Below, piece after piece: positions 8,958 through 18,016 of a stretch of DNA of 64,000 bases; position 1 is the first letter of the stretch, and each line of letters starts with the position of its first letter. The notes under the pieces were generated by a model that was not told the DNA's origin, did not search any database, and saw only the letters and a program-made list of their open reading frames with translations. A program made the position numbers and the translations under genes. The DNA lies in the NCBI RefSeq assembly GCF_038003085.1, contig NZ_JBBOOM010000002.1, positions 1 to 64,000 on the forward strand, given 5' to 3'. The DNA comes from Psychrobacillus sp. FSL K6-2836 (lineage in GTDB: Bacteria > Bacillota > Bacilli > Bacillales_A > Planococcaceae).

Positions 8958-9818
8958 ATGTGGGAGAAACAATTAATTAATACAAGAAGAGGGGAATTTG
9001 AAATTTTTACGCAAGGCACAGGCGAACAATTATGCATAACTCATTTATATAGCGAGTTTAATGAATTGGGATATTATTTTGCAGACACTTTTATAACTCA
9101 ATTTAAAGTTTTATTAATAAATTTAAAAGACGCAGGAAACTCTTGTAAAGCTGAAAATGAAGAGGAACTAAGTATGAGAGAAGCCTCTAAAGATTTGGAG
9201 GCTATTAGAGAAGCTCTGAATTATTATAAATGGTGCTTTGCAGGTCATTCAACTGGAGGAATGCTTGGTTTAGTTTACGCAACTATGTATCCTGATTCTC
9301 TGACAAAATTATTAGTAGGTGGAGCAACTTCAAATAAAGAATATATGAGAGATGAGGGTAGTATGTATAGTCCCAATAGTCCTCTGAACAAAAGGTTGTT
9401 AGAAATATTTTCTGTTTTGAAGGATCCTAATTCTACATTGCAAGAGAGACGGAATGCTAACAGGGAGTGGACAGATATGTCTTTATACAACCTTGAAAAA
9501 AGAGACGAATACTTTAAAAAACCGAGTAGCGGAAAAGTTGTACAAAGTAGATTAGATTATTATTCATTTAAGGAGCTACCTAACTATAATATTCAATGTG
9601 AACTCCAAAATGTATATATACCCACAATTGTTTTTTGCGGAAAGTATGATGCCCAATGTCCTTTGGTTTTTTCTGAAGAAATCAATGCGGGTTTAAAAAA
9701 CTCAAAGCTATATATTTTTGAAAGTAGCAATCATTTACCGTATTTAGAAGAGAAAAATCTATTTTTAGATATGGTTATTGATTTTAAAGAACTAACAGAA
9801 AAGACATTTTCTTCTTGA
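8958..9818 (+). CDS. Alpha/beta hydrolase
   Basis: A 286-residue alpha/beta hydrolase. The nucleophile elbow GHSTGG puts the serine at about residue 98, the acid is in FCGKYDAQCP (near 228), and the histidine in ESSNHLPYLEE (near 258) completes the triad. A cap domain lies between about residues 125 and 205. Resembles proline iminopeptidase/esterase-like cytosolic hydrolases. Substrate unknown. Ribosome site TTAGGAGAG. Confidence 0.85.
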   Translation: MWEKQLINTRRGEFEIFTQGTGEQLCITHLYSEFNELGYYFADTFITQFKVLLINLKDAGNSCKAENEEELSMREASKDLEAIREALNYYKWCFAGHSTGGMLGLVYATMYPDSLTKLLVGGATSNKEYMRDEGSMYSPNSPLNKRLLEIFSVLKDPNSTLQERRNANREWTDMSLYNLEKRDEYFKKPSSGKVVQSRLDYYSFKELPNYNIQCELQNVYIPTIVFCGKYDAQCPLVFSEEINAGLKNSKLYIFESSNHLPYLEEKNLFLDMVIDFKELTEKTFSS

Positions 9819-9890
9819 ACTCACTTGTGATTTACTTCAAGAAGGAGTAAAGCTTTTAATTATTGAACTAAAGTAACAGTTTAGTTAAAA
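9811..9890 (+). repeat. Cassette repeat, hairpin class 1
   Basis: Overlaps the hydrolase stop. Box A is degenerate (TTGAACTCACTTGTG). It is followed by terminator TTTACTTC..GAGTAAAG, box B (TTATTGAACTAA) and box B' (CAGTTTAGTT). Confidence 0.85.
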
Positions 9891-10014
9891 AAGGAGTACT
9901 TTCTCGACTTCTAGAATAAATAGATATGGATAAAAAGCCTGATTTCATCCAAAGGCAATTTTGTAGATAAAGATTTGGAATATATTTTGCGAAGAGGTAA
10001 GGGGGGAACTAATA

Positions 10015-10998
10015 ATGACCTGTTTTACTACTGAGGATATTAGGGGCGATATTTTTGAAGCAATAACTACTATATTCGGGTTTAATATTCTAGATTTTTC
10101 TCCAATTGAATTAGGTTATATGAATTTAAAATGGAAAATCAAAACCGACATAGGCGATTTATTTGTAAAACAATATAACAAAACTCGTTATCCTGAACAA
10201 ATGTTACATGGATTAGAAACTTCACTAATTCTTCAAAGTAAGCTACATAAGAAAGGTACACCTTGTCCAAAACTTTACTCACATAAAGAAAAGTATGTAA
10301 TACACTCTTTAAATGGTGAGCGTTTTGTTCTGATGGAATTATGTGAAGGAAAGAATATTCAGGCGGGAACAGCAAACGAGGAACAAATGTATAGTTTAGG
10401 TAAAAAAATTGGAGAAATGCATAAAATTTTAAATTCCAATAATACAGTTCAGTTATCATTACACTGGGATGTTCGATCTAAGGAAAATATGTTGAAAAAT
10501 TGGCATAAGAGATGGGATGAAGCTGCTAGACTTGAATGTACCAATATACTTTCTAATTTAGAAATACAAAGAAAAATTTTGGAAGGTAATGATTTGGATA
10601 TTTTCTCAGATTGTGAAAAAGGTTGGGGTCACTGGGACTTATTTGTAGATAACATTTTATTTAATACTAATAGTGTCACAGCCATTCTTGATTTTGATAG
10701 GATGAACTTTATTTATCCTGAATTTGACATATCAAGACCTATTTTATCGTGTTGTGTGGACAATGGACAAATACATATAGATAAAGTTTATACATTTGTC
10801 CAAGGTTATCGAGAATATCATAAACTTACACTTCAAAAATTAGTACGCTCAATAAAATTAACTTGGTGGAAAGAGGCAGAATGGGTTCGAGCTATTAAGG
10901 TACAAAACTCTTCGCCATTAAAAAGATTTAATGAAGAAAACATATGGATTGGTGAAAATTGGGATGATTTAGAAAGTATATTTTCCAAATTAATATGA
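10015..10998 (+). CDS. APH-fold phosphotransferase
   Basis: A 327-residue kinase of the aminoglycoside/choline/homoserine phosphotransferase fold. Visible are the N-lobe lysine region (GDLFVKQYN), the hinge (RFVLMELCEGKNI), the catalytic loop HWDLFVDNILF (HxDxxxxN) and the metal-binding ILDFDRM. The C-terminal half lacks features that would point to aminoglycosides rather than a metabolite. Strong ribosome site GGGGGGA. Single cassette gene. Confidence 0.85.
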   Translation: MTCFTTEDIRGDIFEAITTIFGFNILDFSPIELGYMNLKWKIKTDIGDLFVKQYNKTRYPEQMLHGLETSLILQSKLHKKGTPCPKLYSHKEKYVIHSLNGERFVLMELCEGKNIQAGTANEEQMYSLGKKIGEMHKILNSNNTVQLSLHWDVRSKENMLKNWHKRWDEAARLECTNILSNLEIQRKILEGNDLDIFSDCEKGWGHWDLFVDNILFNTNSVTAILDFDRMNFIYPEFDISRPILSCCVDNGQIHIDKVYTFVQGYREYHKLTLQKLVRSIKLTWWKEAEWVRAIKVQNSSPLKRFNEENIWIGENWDDLESIFSKLI

Positions 10999-11020
10999 AT
11001 TTGGCTTGTATATATTTTCA

Positions 11021-11080
11021 CCTAAATAAACTGGTGCTTTAGTGAAACAAGACCATCTTTTTGGAAGGTCTACTATATCT
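11021..11080 (+). repeat. Cassette repeat (box A with replaced hairpin)
   Basis: Box A (AATAAACTGGTGC), then GACCATC..GAAGGTC (11051-11070) in place of the usual terminator. No clear box B. Confidence 0.55.
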
Positions 11081-11143
11081 ATCACAAGGTCCATTGCGAC
11101 GAAAACTACGAAATTTTGTCTAATTTTTAAAGGAGTGATGATA

Positions 11144-11710
11144 TTGAAGGAACTAAAGCTTATATTGTCTTTAATACTTTTATCAATAGGGTTGTGGGGC
11201 TGTCAACAAGGTGGTAAAGAGGAGGAATTCAAAAGCGAGACTTCTAAAAAAGTAACCAACTCTCCTACTTCAAAAATGCCAAAGGATATGCCTAGTGATT
11301 TTGATTTTTCTATTCAGTTCGGTGTTCAAAAAAAGAATGAGATTAATACTTTCAAAGGAACTGTAACAAAGGATTTAATAGCAGATGGTACTGTAACCAC
11401 AGAGCTGAATTTAACAAAAGAAGAAATGGAAGATATTTATGAGAAAATGAAAGAAATTAATATAGACGAAACAAAGAAATTTACACCTGAACCTATAAAC
11501 GGATCGGTTTGTTTGCAAGAACCGTTCGGAGAGGATGCGTGGGAAATTATTATAAACGGTGAAACGATAACACAATTATTATCAGAGGAATACTGTGAAC
11601 CAACAACTGATGCAAAACAACTAATTGAGTTGAGAGATTATGTCTTTAATAAAATTAAAGGCAAGGGGGAATATAAATCACTACCAGAGTCAAAAGGAGG
11701 GTACGAATAG
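11144..11710 (+). CDS. Lipoprotein, unknown
   Basis: A 188-residue lipoprotein: signal MKELKLILSLILLSIGLWGC with lipobox LWGC, then a charged linker (KEEEFKSETSKK). Its mature domain resembles small beta-rich Bacillales lipoproteins and contains conserved-looking cysteines (VCLQEPF, EEYCEP). The TTG at 11144 is 8 bases behind AGGAG; the ATG at 11138 is too close to it, and more upstream starts fall inside the repeat. Confidence 0.7.
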   Translation: MKELKLILSLILLSIGLWGCQQGGKEEEFKSETSKKVTNSPTSKMPKDMPSDFDFSIQFGVQKKNEINTFKGTVTKDLIADGTVTTELNLTKEEMEDIYEKMKEINIDETKKFTPEPINGSVCLQEPFGEDAWEIIINGETITQLLSEEYCEPTTDAKQLIELRDYVFNKIKGKGEYKSLPESKGGYE

Positions 11711-11783
11711 TTATCAAACAGACGGGGGTATTAGGTTAAGCAAGTACATCTTTTAATGGGCTATTTTCACGTCCATATGACGA

Positions 11784-11835
11784 TCCATTGTGAAATGGTA
11801 CACTCCAACTAATGTGGCGGGTCAATGGAAGAAGG
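11784..11835 (+). repeat. Cassette repeat (fused boxes, no terminator)
   Basis: ATTGTGAAATGGTACACTCC leader, then AACTAATGTGGCGGGTCAATGGAAGAAGG: a shortened unit in which box A runs directly into a box B'-like end. Confidence 0.5.
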
Positions 11836-11907
11836 TAATTCTACTAAAAATGAGCATTATCTATATAATTGAAGTCTATAAATGGATACTATAGGGGGGA
11901 GATTCCA

Positions 11908-12441
11908 ATTAAAAATATACATATATTTGGTGCGGCTGGTTCAGGAACTTCGACACTCGGAACAGCATTGTCAGAGGAGCTTTCTTATACTCCTATGGAT
12001 ACAGACGAATATTTTTGGATAACTAAGTTTACAGAACAAAGACCATTACCTGAACGAAGAGAAATGCTAAAACATGACTTATCGATATATGAAAACTTTG
12101 TTCTTTCGGGGGCACTATGTGGTTGGGGTGACGAATTTAAATCCTGTTTTGACTTAGTTATTTTTTTATGGATTCCTCAAAATGTAAGACTCAAAAGATT
12201 GCAACAAAGGGAATTTCAAAGGTACGGTAATGAAATATTAGCTGGTGGTAGTAAACACGGCCAATCAAAGGCTTTTTTGGAATGGGCTTCTTTATATGAT
12301 GAAGCAGGAATGGAAGTTAGGAGTAAAATGTTACACGAACAATGGATGTCGGACTTAATATGCCCAATATTGAGAATAGAAGGGGACTATACGGTAAAAG
12401 AGCGAGTGGATTTAGTCCTCAATTATTTAGGTTCCAAGTAA
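11908..12441 (+). CDS. P-loop kinase-like protein (apparent ATT start)
   Basis: A 177-residue P-loop NTPase. Walker A FGAAGSGTSTLG is followed by the acceptor-site DTDEYFW and LSGALCGWGD, as in adenylate/shikimate-kinase-like proteins. The lid region has LKRLQQREFQRYG. Relatives start MKNIHIFGASGSGT; here the corresponding codon is ATT, ideally placed behind GGGGGGAG (11894-11901). An in-frame TTG lies at 11869 without a ribosome site. Substrate unknown. Confidence 0.75.
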   Translation: MKNIHIFGAAGSGTSTLGTALSEELSYTPMDTDEYFWITKFTEQRPLPERREMLKHDLSIYENFVLSGALCGWGDEFKSCFDLVIFLWIPQNVRLKRLQQREFQRYGNEILAGGSKHGQSKAFLEWASLYDEAGMEVRSKMLHEQWMSDLICPILRIEGDYTVKERVDLVLNYLGSK

Positions 12442-12517
12442 AAGTAAGTGTTGAAGAATAATGTATGGGTAATCAGCTTTTTTCTTATTGAACTGAAATG
12501 GCAGTTTAGTTGGAGAA
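12440..12517 (+). repeat. Cassette repeat (partly degenerate)
   Basis: Box A is decayed (AAGTGTTGAAG). Terminator-like AATCAGC plus T-run, then box B (CTTATTGAACTGAAATGGCAG) and box B' (GTTTAGTTGGAGAAG) are good. Confidence 0.7.
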
Positions 12518-12569
12518 GTAATCCATTGTTGGAATGCTAAGTATTAGTGTTAGATAAGGGGGCGAGCGT

Positions 12570-13400
12570 ATGATTTCAGAGCTAAAAAATTTTGAATTCT
12601 ATAAGTGTAAAGATTTATTGTATGAGCAAGGTCAATTAGAAGCAAAAGCAGTAATTGAAGGAGTAAATACGGGTCGCGTATTTGTAGATGATATTGATTT
12701 CCCTACTTCAGGACTTATTTGGTTAGGTAATAATGATGGCTTTATCTTTTTTGGGGATGAAAAAAATGAGCGGTTCAATAATGAACTAAACAATTACATT
12801 GATAAAATAATAATACCAGAAGCTATAAAAGTAGGATTAAATTGGTTTGAAGGTATTGGTAATAACGAAAAATGGAATACAACTATAAAAAAAGTGCTTA
12901 AAAGCCGTAAATTAGGAAGCTGGAATCAGAGGGTATATACGCTACAAAAAGATGATTATAAATTTGACTATGAACTTGCAATTGAACAAGAATATAAGGT
13001 TGTAAAAATTTGTGAAACTCTCTTTGAAAGCAATGATTATACTATAAGAAACATTGAATTCCTACACTCCAAAATTTTAGAGTTTTGGCCTTCACCTGAG
13101 AGATTTTTTAGTGATGGTATTGGGTATTGTATGGTTTACAAAAATGAGGTAGTAAGTGTTTGTTTTTCAGGTTTTGTCGTTGGAAATGTACATGGTATAG
13201 ATATTGAAACTTTAGATGGGCATCAAGGAAAAAAGTTAGCCCAAAAAGTAGCTCAATCTTTTGTAAAAGATTGTTTGGATAATAATATTGTTCCGTATTG
13301 GGATTGTATGGAATCAAACAAACCGTCAATTGCAGTTGCAGAAAAAATAGGATTCAAAAATGTATTTACCTATATAGGATATGAGTTTCAGTTTATGTAA
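12570..13400 (+). CDS. GNAT acetyltransferase (two-domain type)
   Basis: A 276-residue protein of the larger GNAT_acetyltran type. A long N-terminal half leads into a C-terminal GNAT core, with strand CMVYKNEVVSVCFSGFV, acetyl-CoA loop ETLDGHQGKKLAQKVA (about residues 214-229) and the ending CMESNKPSIAVAEKIGFKNVF. Ribosome site GGGGCGAG. Substrate unknown. Confidence 0.8.
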   Translation: MISELKNFEFYKCKDLLYEQGQLEAKAVIEGVNTGRVFVDDIDFPTSGLIWLGNNDGFIFFGDEKNERFNNELNNYIDKIIIPEAIKVGLNWFEGIGNNEKWNTTIKKVLKSRKLGSWNQRVYTLQKDDYKFDYELAIEQEYKVVKICETLFESNDYTIRNIEFLHSKILEFWPSPERFFSDGIGYCMVYKNEVVSVCFSGFVVGNVHGIDIETLDGHQGKKLAQKVAQSFVKDCLDNNIVPYWDCMESNKPSIAVAEKIGFKNVFTYIGYEFQFM

Positions 13401-13406
13401 TTTTAA

Positions 13407-13500
13407 CTTCATCTAACGTATGCTTTACTTGAGGACCATTGAGCTGATTAAACAGCTCTTTTTTCTTATTCAACTAAAGGTACAGGTTAGTTGAGTAAGG
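13407..13500 (+). repeat. Cassette repeat, hairpin class 2
   Basis: Box A (TTCATCTAACGTATGC), residual TTTACTTGAG, then terminator GAGCTGATTAAACAGCTC plus T-run. Box B (CTTATTCAACTAAAGG) and box B' (CAGGTTAGTTGAGTAAGG). Parts of two hairpin types coexist in one unit. Confidence 0.85.
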
Positions 13501-13604
13501 AATATCTTTAAATGATGTTTTTGGGGAATTTACAACTTCAAAAAATAGTATTCTGAATTTTACCATAAATGATGATACACTATAAAAATGGAGGGCGATA
13601 CTAA

Positions 13605-13685
13605 ATGGAATTAAAAATTGGGAACAGTGCTATCATACTTCCTCGGTGTACATTAACTAACCGGTGCTTTCAATCCAAAAGTTAA
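13605..13685 (+). pseudogene. Truncated cassette gene ending in box A
   Basis: A frame with a good ribosome site (TGGAGGGCG) encodes MELKIGNSAIILPR and then runs straight into a box A (ATTAACTAACCGGTGC, 13650-13670), stopping at 13685. It looks like the 5' end of a gene cut off by a repeat. The following bases to 13764 encode LATIFLGILIFVGEDEKRLSKVAVN, the tail of another, membrane, protein. Confidence 0.45.
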
Positions 13686-13841
13686 CTTTAGCAACTATAT
13701 TTTTGGGTATCCTGATTTTTGTTGGTGAGGATGAAAAACGGTTATCAAAAGTAGCTGTTAATTAGACTAGCAGATTAATAAGTTTTAATGAGTTGAGTTT
13801 TTCAAACAATGAGCAGTTAAATTAACATGGAGGAATACATA

Positions 13842-14717
13842 GTGAAAATAAAACCGACAAAAAAAGTCTTACTTTCATGGATGGATAGTTATGTACCAGA
13901 AAAAGATTTATTTTTCTTATCGAAAGAAGATCTTAATAATGAAATTGACTTTACAGATGTATTATTAATGCCAATAGATGAGTTTTATGATCACAGCACA
14001 TATGGGCAATTAAATTATGTAAATGGTTATGAGTACTGGAATATAAAGAACGCTCAATATGTAATCATAGCTGAAAAAGAATGGATTGAAAGCATATCTG
14101 AAGAGGAAAAACAGTTAATAATAAATTCACAAGTGCAAAGTGAGAGAGGGCTTGTACTCCCCGTTACATTTATACAGGAGATAGAAAAAATACCTTCAAG
14201 TTATGTGGTGAATGGTTACGTTGTCATTCAGCGCTCCATGTGGGAAAAGCTTGACGAGTCACTTAAAGAACAGTTACTTACAACAATGGTTTATGAATGG
14301 TGGGATAAAGGAGAGTGTGAGGAATCACCAAAGTCTTTACCTAGTTTTCTAAAACCATTTGCCAATACTTTTGGTCATCTTCAAGGTGCAAATTGCTTAG
14401 CGGCAGTTTTATTTGCTATTTCAAAAGGGAAACAAGATTGGTTTATTTACGAATGGATACATCAAAAAACATTTCTTGAAAAATTGAAACAGTATCACTA
14501 TGAGGAGTTTTTAGATGAAGGACTACACCAAGGAGACATTGTAATATGGAAAGATGAAAATGCTACTATTCAACATGCAGCTTATTATATTGGAGAAGAA
14601 TTATATTTTAATAAACATGGGCAAACGATGTTTAATCCTTGGAAGATACTTTCGAAAGAGCAACTTTATAGGGAGTGGGAACATCTGTCACTTGTGAAGT
14701 ACCGACAAAGTAATTAG
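13842..14717 (+). CDS. NlpC/P60-like cysteine hydrolase candidate
   Basis: A 291-residue protein. The C-terminal third has the layout of a papain-like NlpC/P60 domain: GANCLAAVLFAIS (catalytic cysteine), HQGDIVIW, then QHAAYYIGEELYFNKHG (histidines). The N-terminal part is not recognised. No signal peptide is visible, so it would act in the cytoplasm, unlike cell-wall NlpC enzymes. GTG 13842 is 8 bases behind GGAGG; the ATG at 13827 overlaps that site. Confidence 0.65.
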   Translation: MKIKPTKKVLLSWMDSYVPEKDLFFLSKEDLNNEIDFTDVLLMPIDEFYDHSTYGQLNYVNGYEYWNIKNAQYVIIAEKEWIESISEEEKQLIINSQVQSERGLVLPVTFIQEIEKIPSSYVVNGYVVIQRSMWEKLDESLKEQLLTTMVYEWWDKGECEESPKSLPSFLKPFANTFGHLQGANCLAAVLFAISKGKQDWFIYEWIHQKTFLEKLKQYHYEEFLDEGLHQGDIVIWKDENATIQHAAYYIGEELYFNKHGQTMFNPWKILSKEQLYREWEHLSLVKYRQSN

Positions 14718-15066
14718 GTAATGATTTCATGTTGTACCATTGGTGTGGATTAGCAAACAAGGGAATTTAAAAAACCCGCTAATAGTAGGCAATTATTTAT
14801 ATATTTTCTTTTCTTCTACTAAAAATTTCATGTATGTACTTCTTTAGAATTATAATTTCCTAAGTTTTCTATATCAAGATTCATCTTGATATTCAAAGTA
14901 TATACTGTTTCTTGGTTATATCCTTTTTTTAGATGAAAATGGCCCCCAAGATAGCACTTTTCCTTTTTGAACTAACAGGAATGTTAGTTTAAGTCCTTAT
15001 ATTTGTTAAAATCGTAGTAAGTGTATGTATTGTAATCTATAAATTATTAGAAAGTAGGTTCATAAT
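14718..15066. other. Intergenic with one box B/B' pair
   Basis: Apart from the repeat at 14954-14993, only A/T-rich DNA with an inverted ATATCAAGAT/ATCTTGATAT pair at 14871-14892 is seen. No gene. Confidence 0.4.
14954..14993 (+). repeat. Cassette repeat (box B/B' only)
   Basis: TTTTTGAACTAAC-AGGAAT-GTTAGTTTAAG: a compact palindrome of box B and B' with a short spacer. T-rich sequence precedes it. Confidence 0.7.
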
Positions 15067-16059
15067 ATGGTTCAAAGATTAAAAAAAGGAGATAAAGTCG
15101 GAATATTCACCCCGTCTTCTCCTGCAACAGTTACAGCTTATCAACGTTTTCAACGTGCTAAAGCTTTTATAGAAGAAAAAGGTTTAGTGATAGTAGAAGG
15201 AGAATTGACAGGGCAATCAGATGTGTATCGTTCTGGATCACCTAAATCACGTGCAGAAGAACTAAACAAATTATTAAGAAATCCAGATATTAAGATGATT
15301 ATGTCTACAATTGGTGGCACAAATTCAAATAGTTTGTTGCCATATATTGATTATGAAGCATTTAAGGAAAATCCAAAGTTAGTCGTTGGATATTCTGATG
15401 CCACCGCTGTTTTACTTTCTCTTTATGCAAAAACGGGAATTACAACATATTATGGTCCTTCTCTTATTCCCTCTTTTGGTGAATTTGAGCCTCTTGTAAA
15501 TAATACATATCGTTATTTTGAACAATATTTCATGGAAGAAAACAAGCTTCCATACGAAGTGCCGATGCCACCATTTTGGTCTGATGAGCCAGTGAATTGG
15601 CTTGAAAAAACAACTGAAAAAATTCTCTATCGTAATGAGTGGATCACGGGGCAAAGTGGAGCAGCAGAGGGTCGATTAATAGGTGGTAATGTTAATGCAA
15701 TGTACGGCTTTATTGGTTCGCCATATTTTCCAACAATTGAACAGGGGGACATATTACTAATTGAGGACTGTATGAAAAATGCTTCAATTGTGGAGAAAAA
15801 CTTCGCTATGCTTAAGTTACATGGTGTTTTTGAAAAAGTCGCCGGCATAATTTTAGGAAAGCATGAACTTTATGATGATTTGGAAACAGGAAAACGACCA
15901 TTAGATTTATTGATTGAACAATTAGATGGACTGGACATTCCAATTCTAGCTGAGTTTGATACATGTCACACCCATCCGATGCATCCATTAGCAATCGGCA
16001 AAAAAGTGAAACTAGATGCGCATGCTAAAAAGGTAATATGTATAGAAAACTGGATATAG
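15067..16059 (+). CDS. S66 peptidase / LD-carboxypeptidase, MccF-like
   Basis: A 330-residue S66-family serine peptidase. GYSDATA holds the nucleophile (S110), IEDC the glutamate (E233) and DTCHTHPMHPLAIG the histidine (H301), the Ser-Glu-His triad of this family. Members either cut the LD bond of muropeptides or, like MccF, destroy microcin C-type antibiotics. No signal peptide, which favours the cytosolic, immunity-type group. Length is normal. Confidence 0.9.
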   Translation: MVQRLKKGDKVGIFTPSSPATVTAYQRFQRAKAFIEEKGLVIVEGELTGQSDVYRSGSPKSRAEELNKLLRNPDIKMIMSTIGGTNSNSLLPYIDYEAFKENPKLVVGYSDATAVLLSLYAKTGITTYYGPSLIPSFGEFEPLVNNTYRYFEQYFMEENKLPYEVPMPPFWSDEPVNWLEKTTEKILYRNEWITGQSGAAEGRLIGGNVNAMYGFIGSPYFPTIEQGDILLIEDCMKNASIVEKNFAMLKLHGVFEKVAGIILGKHELYDDLETGKRPLDLLIEQLDGLDIPILAEFDTCHTHPMHPLAIGKKVKLDAHAKKVICIENWI

Positions 16060-16311
16060 GCAGTACGCTTATAAAGTAATAGTCCATACTTTGTACCCCT
16101 GAATAACCTAATATCTCTTCATTTCCCATAGTCTAACAATTGATTTTGGGGTATATGGCTGGCTAAAGGTGTCCAGATAATCTACTTGTTGCTGTCAAAT
16201 GGATACTATCCAATCGTAATTCTTCTTAAGATAACAGCTGTTTTAATTCAATATGGTCAGCATTTCACTATTCTATTTTCACCTTCAAAACAACTAGCTG
16301 ATTTCGGTAAT
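16060..16311. other. Intergenic, no intact gene
   Basis: No gene recognised. After the box A copy at 16312, the frame EYTSFEELDEMKGTDIIHLKETLLS (16371-16445) is probably the tail of a decayed protein. Confidence 0.35.
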
Positions 16312-16350
16312 CTATTGTGATATGTTGAACTTAAACTAACGGGTGTATGC
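16312..16350 (+). repeat. Cassette repeat (box A end only)
   Basis: ATTGTGATATGTTGAAC leader followed by an exact box A core (TTAAACTAACGGGTG). The terminator and box B are missing; a gene fragment follows directly. Confidence 0.6.
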
Positions 16351-16509
16351 CCCTGTGAAAGCAGCCGTGAATATACTTCATTTGAAGAACTTGATGAAAT
16401 GAAAGGTACCGATATAATCCATTTAAAAGAAACGCTACTTTCGTAAAGATTATTGTTTTTAAGGAAAGATTATTTTACTGTTTAAAAATATAAATTAAAG
16501 AGGTATTTT

Positions 16510-16737
16510 ATGAGAAAATCTTTATGGTTTCCAGTATTATCATCTTTCGGGACAATGGCTTTACTTTATTTGATTGGCTTTATATTTGATTTATCTATAT
16601 TTGAATTTGGAATTTTTCAAAATGAGCCACAAAAGGATGGTTCAATTTTAGATGCAAAAGTTGCTCTACTTCCAATTGCTATCGGGTTAGTAGTTGGTTT
16701 TATTGTGAAACGTATAGTTAAAGTCCGAAACAAATAG
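16510..16737 (+). CDS. Small two-helix membrane protein
   Basis: A 75-residue protein with two hydrophobic helices (WFPVLSSFGTMALLYLIGFIF and VALLPIAIGLVVGFIV) and a basic tail (KRIVKVRNK). Ribosome site AAAGAGG. No family recognised. Confidence 0.65.
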   Translation: MRKSLWFPVLSSFGTMALLYLIGFIFDLSIFEFGIFQNEPQKDGSILDAKVALLPIAIGLVVGFIVKRIVKVRNK

Positions 16738-16766
16738 TAGAATTTGATTTTGGAGAATAATTGGTT

Positions 16767-16849
16767 TCCGTAGTGCTTTAATGAAAGTTCATTGAGTTGT
16801 ATTTCCAAACACTTTCTTCTTCAACCAAAGTCTCCGTAAGTTGAAGAAG
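16767..16849 (+). repeat. Cassette repeat (degenerate)
   Basis: Box A remnant GTAGTGCTTTAAT, then CTTCTTCAACCAAAG-TCTCC-GTAAGTTGAAGAAG (16816-16849), a well-paired box B/B' stem. Confidence 0.65.
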
Positions 16850-16912
16850 AAGGTTTTTTTGCGATTGTGTAGAATAAGTTAGTATATGTAAATTATTAAG
16901 CAAAAAGGGAGG

Positions 16913-16978
16913 GTTTTACTTCAAGTCTGGAGGTACACTCTTTTCTCAAACTAATGCAACAAGTGTGTTTTTTTAAAC
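16913..16978 (+). repeat. Cassette repeat (divergent terminator class)
   Basis: GTTTTACTTCAAGTCTGGAGG..ACTCTTTTCTCAAACTAATGCAACAAGTG. The same divergent hairpin occurs at 47565-47610 and 51975-52015. Confidence 0.5.
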
Positions 16979-17040
16979 TTTTGTTCAACAATCGCACCAT
17001 TAATAAAGTAATTTAGCTTTACACCAAAAAGGGGGGGGAA

Positions 17041-17478
17041 ATGACCTTGGGACAAAGCACATCACAAATTTACACACCTTCTAAACACTTTGTTTCAGCT
17101 GCAACTATTGTACTCAATGACCAAAAAGAAATTCTGCTTATAAAAGGTCCTATGAGAGGTTGGGAAATGCCAGGTGGAATTGTAGAGGAAGGTGAGTCTC
17201 TGAAAGATGCTGCAATAAGGGAAACTAAAGAGGAGTCAGGTATTGATATTGAAGTTCTTAAATTCTGCGGGGTATTTCAAAATGTGAACAAGTCAATTTT
17301 TAATACTCTCTTTTTAGCTAAGCCAATTGGTGGCAAATTAACAACTTCTCCAGAAAGTTTAGAAGTGGGTTTTTTCCCTATTGAGCAGGCTTTGAAAATG
17401 ATAACTATAGATAATTTTAGACAAAGAATAGAGTACTGTCTTGATAGCAGCAAACAACCATTTTGTGTGGAATTTTAA
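17041..17478 (+). CDS. Nudix hydrolase
   Basis: A 145-residue Nudix protein. The full Nudix box GX5EX7REUXEEXGU is present, reading from GGIVEEGESL through AAIRETKEESGI (about residues 44-66). Preceded by TIVLNDQKEILLIKGPMRGWEMPGG. Such enzymes hydrolyse nucleoside diphosphates linked to another group; substrate unknown. Very strong ribosome site (GGGGGGGG). Confidence 0.9.
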   Translation: MTLGQSTSQIYTPSKHFVSAATIVLNDQKEILLIKGPMRGWEMPGGIVEEGESLKDAAIRETKEESGIDIEVLKFCGVFQNVNKSIFNTLFLAKPIGGKLTTSPESLEVGFFPIEQALKMITIDNFRQRIEYCLDSSKQPFCVEF

Positions 17479-17600
17479 GTGCTCTGGAAATTAGTAATAT
17501 TAGTATTGTTATTCAATCCACCGAGGGGGGTTAGTTGAATATGAGATTACTATCCACAACCGGGACCGATTGTTTATTAAACGTCTCTGTTCTTATTAAA

Positions 17601-17738
17601 CTCTCTTGAAAATGTAAAACCCTCAAAATATATAAAACTACATAACAAAAGAGACTCAGAAAAAACTTTTTTTATAAAAGGTTGAGCCTTCAGAATGTTA
17701 AATTGAGTTAAGAGGTCAATCAAGAACCATCTCCATTG
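17601..17738 (+). mobile_element. Decayed solo IS110 element (left part)
   Basis: Starts at a box-A-like TTATTAAACT and matches the left part of the solo elements at 34621 and 47963: TGTAAAACCCTCAAAAT, CATAACAAAAGAGACTCAGA and GGTTGAGCCTTCAGA, with many substitutions. The guide-RNA half is missing. An old insertion. Confidence 0.6.
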
Positions 17739-17784
17739 TTTGTCCTGGGAGTAGTCATGCCTTTTTTATATGATATTACATACG

Positions 17785-17878
17785 AATTAAAAGAAGACCA
17801 GTTTCTGGAATACCATTTATTGTTGCAGGAATAATAGGTATTGTTGTTTTATTGATATATTCTTTTTTCTTCACTTAA
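17785..17878 (+). pseudogene. Tail of a small membrane protein
   Basis: One frame encodes RRPVSGIPFIVAGIIGIVVL and then LIYSFFFT, a membrane helix ending at a stop. The upstream part is out of frame, so this appears to be a truncated cassette gene. Confidence 0.35.
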
Positions 17879-18016
17879 ATCTCGGTTCTGTAAAGAATTG
17901 GTTTTTGATGAATACTATAAATGGGATGCAAAAAGACATATAAAGAAATTAAGTTCTTGATAAATCCCGTCAAGAACATAATATGAAACAGTGCATTAAT
18001 AAAGGAGTTGTATAAA

